Assembly (NCBI GenBank): GCA_007127575.1
Contig: SKZC01000359.1
Span: forward strand, 1-8,713
Length of the DNA stretch: 8,713 bases
DNA from: Gemmatimonadota bacterium
Lineage (GTDB): Bacteria > Gemmatimonadota > Gemmatimonadetes > Longimicrobiales > Gaopeijiaceae
Direction of reading: 5' to 3'
A program made the position numbers and the translations under genes. This document shows, in pieces, positions 5,187-8,713 of this stretch. The notes beneath the pieces are model-generated. The model ran no database searches. It was not told where the DNA came from and saw only the letters and a list, made by a program, of their open reading frames with translations. How positions within the stretch are numbered: the stretch's first letter is position 1; every line of letters begins with the position of its first letter.

Positions 5187-6556
5187 GATTCGGAGAGGCC
5201 GTAACGCTGGATCTTCCGGTAGAGGGTGGAGGGGTCGATACCCAGCACCTCCGCCGCACGGCTCTTGTTCCCCTCCTCCGCCCGGAGCACCCATTCGATG
5301 TAGGCCCGCTCGATGACCTCCAGAGTGGGGTTGGGAGGGGCTTCCTGAGAGGCGAGCCGGGGGGGCTCCGGCTCCGTGATCCGCTCCGGAAGGTGTTCGG
5401 AGCGGACGATCCCCTGGGAGCCTGCCAGGATGGCGGCCCGCTCCAGCGCGTTCTCCAGCTCGCGGACGTTTCCGGGCCAGGGGTACCGGGTCAGGACCTC
5501 CAACGTCTCCTCGGATAGGGTCAAGCCCTCCCCTTCCTCTCCGGCGTTCCGGGAGAGGAAGTGCCGGGCCAGGATGGGGATGTCCTCCTTCCGGTCCCGG
5601 AGGGGAGGGAGGTGGAGGGAGATGACATTGAGCCGGTAGTAGAGGTCGCTCCGGAATCCCCCCTTCCGGATGGCTTCCTCCAGCTCCTGATTCGTGGCGG
5701 CCACGATCCGCACCTCCACGTCCACGGGCTCGGTGGATCCCACGGGAGTCACCTCCCGCTCCTGGAGGGCCCGGAGCAGCTTCACCTGGGTCTGGGGAGA
5801 CATCTCCGCAATCTCGTCCAGGAAGAAGGTCCCTCCCCTGGCGGCCACCAGGAGCCCGTCCTTGTCTTTGACGGCCCCGGTGAAGGCGCCCTTCACGTGA
5901 CCGAAGAGCTCGCTCTCCAGGAGGCTCTCCGGAAGGGCCCCGCAGTTGATGGAGAAGAAGGGACCGTCGGCCCGGTCGGAGAGTTGGTGCAGGTAGCGGG
6001 CCAGGACCTCCTTCCCCGTTCCACTCTCTCCGGTGATGAGGACGGTGGACTCGGTAGGGGCCACCGTCTCCACCATCTCCAGAACCTCCTGAAAGGCGCG
6101 GCTCCGACCCACGGGCCTGGCCCCCCAGTCCCGACTGCGCCGCCGGATTTCCTTCTTCAGGGCCCGGTTTTCCACCTTCAGGCGCCGAGCCTCCACGGCC
6201 CGGGAACAGATGGCCAGAAGCTCGTCGTTGGCGAAGGGCTTCTGCAGGTAGTGGTACGCCCCCTGGTTCACCGCCTGCACCGCGCTCTGGAGAGAAGCCT
6301 GGGCCGTCATGAGCACCACGGCCATCTCGGGGTCCACTTCCCGGGCCTTGGACAGCACCTCCAGGCCGGAGACACCGGGCATCCGGATGTCGGAGAGGAC
6401 GATATCCGGCCGCTCCTCCTCCAGCCGCTCCAGCGCCTCCTTTCCCCCCTGGGCCACCGCCACGTCGTAGTTCTCGCTGCGAAAAAGGACCTGGAGCGAT
6501 TCCAGTATCCCGGTCTCGTCATCCACCAGGAGAATCTTCGTTTGCCCTTCGCTCAC
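5183..6556 (-). CDS. pilR: PilR-like sigma-54-dependent response regulator
   Basis: This 457-residue NtrC-family activator binds enhancers and uses ATP to open sigma-54 promoters. The receiver domain (about 7-120) has the acidic pocket D12-D13, phosphoacceptor D56 (SDIRMPG), T84 and K106. The AAA+ domain (about 148-375) shows Walker A GESGTGKE (176-183), the sigma-54 contact loop GAFTGA (223-228), Walker B GGTFFLDE (D247, E248), and RSDLYYRLNV and YPWPGNVRELEN further on. A Fis-type helix-turn-helix closes the protein (NKSRAAEVLGIDPSTLYRKIQRYGL). Nothing is missing, so it should be fully active. The start is GTG at 6556, overlapping the kinase stop as GTGA, with GAGGAGGT 7 bases upstream. Co-encoding with a six-helix PilS-like kinase, and a sigma-54 promoter in front of a pilin gene downstream, support PilR. 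Other NtrC-family names such as ZraR or AtoC would fit the domains alone. Confidence 0.93.
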   Translation of the reverse strand: MSEGQTKILLVDDETGILESLQVLFRSENYDVAVAQGGKEALERLEEERPDIVLSDIRMPGVSGLEVLSKAREVDPEMAVVLMTAQASLQSAVQAVNQGAYHYLQKPFANDELLAICSRAVEARRLKVENRALKKEIRRRSRDWGARPVGRSRAFQEVLEMVETVAPTESTVLITGESGTGKEVLARYLHQLSDRADGPFFSINCGALPESLLESELFGHVKGAFTGAVKDKDGLLVAARGGTFFLDEIAEMSPQTQVKLLRALQEREVTPVGSTEPVDVEVRIVAATNQELEEAIRKGGFRSDLYYRLNVISLHLPPLRDRKEDIPILARHFLSRNAGEEGEGLTLSEETLEVLTRYPWPGNVRELENALERAAILAGSQGIVRSEHLPERITEPEPPRLASQEAPPNPTLEVIERAYIEWVLRAEEGNKSRAAEVLGIDPSTLYRKIQRYGLSES

Positions 6557-8295
6557 CCCACCACCTCCTCGGTCCTCTCCGCCTCCGGTGGGCCGGCGGG
6601 GAGGTAGATCTGGAACTCGGAGCCCCCCTCGGGTCGGAGGGACGCCAGCACCGCCCCATCATGGGCCTCCACCGACCGATGGACCACCGCCAATCCCAAC
6701 CCGCTCCCTCCCTTTCGAGTGGTATAGAACGGATCAAAAATGCGTCCCACGTCCTGCGGCGCCACCCCGGGCCCCGAGTCCCGGACGCTCACCCGGACCG
6801 GATCCTCCACCGCCACCCGGGCGGCCCCTCCCCGGGAGGCCTCCGTCCGGAGGTCCGCCACCTCCACCTCCACCGTCCCCCCATCCGGAGAGAACTGGAC
6901 GGCGTTGAGGACCAGGTTGAAGACGGCCCGGTGAAGGAGATCCGGGTCCGCGTGGACCCGAAGCTCCCCATCCCCCCCCGTCATGCCCACGTCCACGTCC
7001 CGTTCAGTGGCGTCGGGGTGCTGCCGGACCACCGAGACGCACTCCCGGACCAGCTCCCGGAGGTCCACGGCCTCCACCCGGCCGATCTGGAGCCGGGAAA
7101 AGTCGATGAAGTCGGAAAGGAGCCGGCTGAGCCGCTCCGATTCCCGCACAACCATCCCGGTTAACCTCTCACGGTCGTCCCCCGCCAACCTGGGATGCGT
7201 GAACTGCTCCACGGCGCTCCGGATCGAGGAGAGGGGATTTTTGATCTCGTGGGCCATGGCCGCGCTGAGCTCCGCCACCGCCTCCAACCGCTCGTTCCGC
7301 CGGTTCAACGCCTCCATCCGCTCCAGGTCCGTGATGTCCTGGAAGATGGCGGTGACGGAGCGGGGACCGTCCTCCCCGGACTGCACCGTGGTGCTCACGC
7401 CCAGGGAGCGATCCTCTCCCCCGCGGCGTGCGGCGACGCGCTGACGGGAGAGGGCCTGCCCCTCTTCCAGCGAGCGACGCACCACGGTGGCCAGGTCCGG
7501 TGCCGCTTTTTCCACCACCCGGGCCAGGGGCTCCCCGATCCACTCCTCCCCTCGAAGCCCCAAGAGCCCCTCGGCGGCGGGGTTCATGTAGGCCACCCGG
7601 CCGTCGCCGTCCACGGTGAGGATGGCGGTGGCGATGCTGTCCAGGATCTCGCCGGTGTCCATCTGGAGGAGCCGGAGCTCGGACTGCACGGCTCCCAGGG
7701 CCAGCCCCGCACGGCGGAGCCGGTCCCCCAGGAGCCCCGTAACCAACGCCACCATGGTGAAGAGGCCGAGCTGGAGGAGCACCCCCCCGGTAAGGGTCTC
7801 GGAGTGCCCCCAGACGATGACGGCGAAGTAGAGGATGCTGGCCAGGATTCCGATGAGCACTCCCCCCTGCAGGGGGAGGAGGAGGGCTCCGGCGCTGATG
7901 ACCAGGATGTAGATCCAAACGAAGTTGCTCTGGCCCCCTCCCGTCACCCAGACGATGGCGGAGACGGCGAGCACGTCAAAGACGATCTGGCCGTAGAGGA
8001 AGTTCCGGCCGGGGTCCCGGGCCAGGACGTGCGTGTACCAGAAGCCGCCTGCGGTGACCAGGATTGCCGTCAGAAAGACGGTGGTGGCCACGAAGGTCTC
8101 TTCCGGCCGGGCCTGGCCCCAGACGAAGAGTGCCGCCAGGATGATGCCCGTGGCCAGAGTCAGGCGGCCGATGTAGACCCAGCGGAGAAGGTCCGCCTGG
8201 GAGAAGGCTCCCCCGCCCTCCCTCCGCCGCCGGAAAGTGGGACGGATGGCCTGAATAGGAGAAGAGGAGGGCCCTCCGGCCCGGCTCTCCGTCAC
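6553..8295 (-). CDS. pilS: PilS-like six-helix sensor histidine kinase with PAS domain
   Basis: This 580-residue inner-membrane kinase probably phosphorylates the adjacent PilR-like regulator. After a basic cytoplasmic N-terminus, six hydrophobic helices lie near residues 41-60, 68-88, 101-118, 124-141, 144-163 and 172-191. The stretch VTGGGQSNFVWIYILVISAGALLLP between and within helices 3 and 4 resembles PilS proteins. A coiled linker and a PAS domain follow (about 213-325, ILTVDGDGRVAYMNPAAEGLLG to FQDITD). HisKA has AHEIKNPLSSIR with phosphoacceptor H349. HATPase has N-box NLVLNAVQFSPDGG (N464), G1 DSGPG (506-510), F-box FDPFYTT and G2 KGGSGLGL. All catalytic motifs are present. The GTG start at 8295 overlaps the stop of the upstream gene as GTGA, and its own ribosome binding site is weak, which suggests translational coupling. 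In Pseudomonas, PilS senses inner-membrane pilin through its helices; the same input here is inference. Confidence 0.92.
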   Translation of the reverse strand: MTESRAGGPSSSPIQAIRPTFRRRREGGGAFSQADLLRWVYIGRLTLATGIILAALFVWGQARPEETFVATTVFLTAILVTAGGFWYTHVLARDPGRNFLYGQIVFDVLAVSAIVWVTGGGQSNFVWIYILVISAGALLLPLQGGVLIGILASILYFAVIVWGHSETLTGGVLLQLGLFTMVALVTGLLGDRLRRAGLALGAVQSELRLLQMDTGEILDSIATAILTVDGDGRVAYMNPAAEGLLGLRGEEWIGEPLARVVEKAAPDLATVVRRSLEEGQALSRQRVAARRGGEDRSLGVSTTVQSGEDGPRSVTAIFQDITDLERMEALNRRNERLEAVAELSAAMAHEIKNPLSSIRSAVEQFTHPRLAGDDRERLTGMVVRESERLSRLLSDFIDFSRLQIGRVEAVDLRELVRECVSVVRQHPDATERDVDVGMTGGDGELRVHADPDLLHRAVFNLVLNAVQFSPDGGTVEVEVADLRTEASRGGAARVAVEDPVRVSVRDSGPGVAPQDVGRIFDPFYTTRKGGSGLGLAVVHRSVEAHDGAVLASLRPEGGSEFQIYLPAGPPEAERTEEVVG

Positions 8296-8713
8296 GCCTC
8301 GTTCCGCGGGGGCTTGAGGCTCCGAAGCTCTGCCACCATATCCCGGATCCGCTCCAACTGACGCTGGACGGAGACGAGCCCCTGGCCCGCCTCCGACTCC
8401 TGGTCGATGTCCATGAGCAGGAGCTGAATCTCGGCCATGGCGGCGGTGAGAGGGTTATTCAGGTCGTGGCGAGCCCGGGCCACCACCTGGAGGACGCTGT
8501 GGAGCTCTAACACCTCCCCTTCGTCCTCGCCGTCCTGGGAGCCCGCAAGCCGGGACGCCACCGCGTCCACCGGCTCGTCGAAGCCCACGGAGACGGGCCG
8601 CGCCCTAAGCTCCCCACCGAATTCCAGCAGCTCCAGGATCCGCCACCGGCCGAGACGGCGGGCAGACTCCTCCTGGAGGCCCACCCGGGTTCGGGCGTCC
8701 GTATCCGGCGCCA
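8292..8713 (-). CDS. Stand-alone histidine-kinase dimerisation domain protein (5' end uncertain)
   Basis: At least 140 codons are open up to the right edge, so the start may lie outside. The last two bases of the window in this frame (TG, then GCG CCG GAT) could be the end of an ATG or GTG start, and an internal GTG at 8684 would give 130 residues. Numbered from that GTG, residues 8-50 are of unknown fold (ARRLGRWRILELLEFGGELRARPVSVGFDEP). Residues 60-125 form two helices typical of HisKA, with the H-box VARARHDLNNPLTAAMAEIQ and candidate phosphoacceptor H73, then SVQRQLERIRDMVAELRSL. The gene stops right after the second helix, so there is no HATPase domain, and the next gene begins in another frame with its own membrane domain. 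It could dimerise with or be phosphorylated by the PilS-like kinase, or act as an inhibitor or phosphotransfer protein. The role is unknown. Confidence 0.75.
   Translation of the reverse strand, partial: APDTDARTRVGLQEESARRLGRWRILELLEFGGELRARPVSVGFDEPVDAVASRLAGSQDGEDEGEVLELHSVLQVVARARHDLNNPLTAAMAEIQLLLMDIDQESEAGQGLVSVQRQLERIRDMVAELRSLKPPRNEA

Noticed and set aside
5187..5294. Upstream ATG at 5294 as the glycosyltransferase start
   Set aside because: It would overlap the helix-turn-helix coding region of the regulator by 112 bases and add a Gly/Pro-rich stretch unlike the family; the GTGA overlap matches the neighbouring junctions.
7195..8361. Plus-strand open frame opposite the PilS-like kinase, and a similar one at 5561-6607 opposite the regulator
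   Set aside because: Both mirror fully conserved minus-strand genes and have compositions typical of antisense shadows (rich in Gly, His, Pro, Gln and Val) without motifs.
1..8713. Mobile element, CRISPR array, tRNA or rRNA
   Set aside because: No transposase or integrase motif, regularly spaced repeats of CRISPR size, or RNA gene was seen by eye on either strand.

Overview
The window is GC-rich (very high G+C at third codon positions, several GTG starts, short intergenic gaps) and every supported gene lies on the minus strand, so transcription runs from high to low coordinates. The lipoprotein signal peptide ending in LVAC-GDDPTG, the tandem Ig-like repeats, and the mix of PilS/PilR-type regulators with class-a type IV pilins suggest an uncultured soil or sediment bacterium, with Gemmatimonadota my best guess. 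This is inference from protein style; no 16S or other marker gene is present.

Right half, in order of transcription. A protein cut off by the right edge carries only a histidine-kinase dimerisation/phosphoacceptor helix pair (H-D-L-N-N-P-L) and no ATPase domain (8292-8713). It is followed by a six-helix PilS-like sensor kinase with PAS, HisKA and HATPase domains (6553-8295), a PilR/NtrC-type sigma-54 activator (5183-6556) and a family-2 glycosyltransferase (4341-5186, GTG start inferred). Each of these three junctions is a GTGA overlap, in which the GTG start of the next gene shares bases with the TGA stop of the previous one. That is the layout of a translationally coupled operon. A 648-residue lipoprotein with two Ig-like repeats and no recognised function (2326-4272) follows after 68 bp.

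Left half. A 247-bp regulatory gap (2079-2325) holds a near-consensus sigma-54 promoter at 2161-2177 and, upstream of it, a perfect inverted repeat (2197-2219) that could be an activator site. Next come a canonical PilA-like major pilin (1683-2078), a 196-bp gap with two hairpins and a 10-bp-period repeat, a second pilin-like protein with an unusually long leader (1043-1486), and a second, NtrB-like histidine kinase that runs off the left edge (1-1000).

Working model (inference). The PilS-like kinase senses a membrane signal, possibly pilin in the inner membrane as PilS does in Pseudomonas. It phosphorylates the PilR-like activator, which drives the sigma-54 promoter of the pilin gene about 3 kb downstream. 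The kinase-fragment protein could modulate this pair, and the glycosyltransferase and lipoprotein may contribute to the cell surface or pilus. No rRNA, tRNA, CRISPR array, transposase or prophage gene was seen.
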